The notes under the pieces were generated by a model. The model was not told the DNA's origin. It did not search any database and saw only the letters and a program-made list of their open reading frames with translations. Positions 6,019 to 6,061 of a stretch of 6,061 nt of DNA are shown here, one piece after another. Each line of letters opens with the position of its first letter. The first letter of the stretch is position 1. The position numbers and the translations under genes are program-made. The stretch is from Desulfobacterales bacterium (GTDB lineage Bacteria; Desulfobacterota; Desulfobacteria; Desulfobacterales; ETH-SRB1), in contig JASEIZ010000136.1 in assembly GCA_030017395.1 (NCBI GenBank), positions 1 through 6,061 on the forward strand, given 5' to 3'.

Positions 6019-6044
6019 CGCAGAGCCGCAGAGGACGCAAAGAA
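6019..6044. repeat. Short degenerate tandem motif of CGCAGAG units
   Basis: Three imperfect units follow one another: CGCAGAG (6019-6025), CGCAGAG (6027-6033) and CGCAAAG (6036-6042), spaced eight to nine bases apart and preceded by TTCAC. Motifs of the form CACCGCAGAG...GACGCAGAGAA recur in intergenic DNA of many bacterial genomes, from memory. Their origin and function are unclear. The window ends 17 bases later, so its full extent is unknown. Confidence 0.5.
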
Positions 6045-6061
6045 GTTTATTTTTTAAATTG

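Overview
This window looks like chromosomal DNA from an AT-leaning Gram-negative bacterium. A Desulfobacterota (former Deltaproteobacteria) origin is the best guess. That guess rests on gene content, on the style of the intergenic repeats and on the general character of the proteins. No marker in the window proves the lineage.

The content is mostly housekeeping. From the left, on the minus strand, lies a complete enolase gene (eno, 34-1311) with a strong Shine-Dalgarno and a recognisable promoter. Diverging from it is a small gene (1397-1792, plus) for a putative winged-helix protein with a coiled-coil tail. The 85-bp spacer between them carries mirrored TTGACA boxes. From about 1793 to 2410 the DNA looks like an accessory scar on the 3' side of a tRNA-Glu(CTC) gene. 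It holds a GC-rich palindrome, a C-terminal remnant of a GSU2403-type nucleotidyltransferase (1841-2191, minus), and an unexplained inverted-repeat segment (2269-2325). The tRNA (2415-2489, minus) encodes its CCA end and has its own plausible promoter.

Right of the tRNA is a compact three-gene minus-strand cluster, in transcription order: a PHP-family histidinol-phosphatase (4502 to 3684), an exported MltB-type lytic murein transglycosylase (3681 to 2800), and a 72-residue two-helix membrane protein of the PLDc_N type (2797 to 2579). The junctions are two bases each, so translational coupling is likely although the three roles are unrelated (histidine synthesis, peptidoglycan cleavage, membrane). 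Diverging from the cluster is radA (4605-5972, plus), a full-length DNA-repair ATPase. The window ends in a short CGCAGAG-type tandem motif at 6019-6044.

I found no CRISPR array, intact mobile element, defence system or other convincingly new system. The points most worth a second look are the winged-helix/coiled-coil protein and its shared regulatory spacer with eno, and the tRNA-adjacent scar with its two structured intergenic elements.
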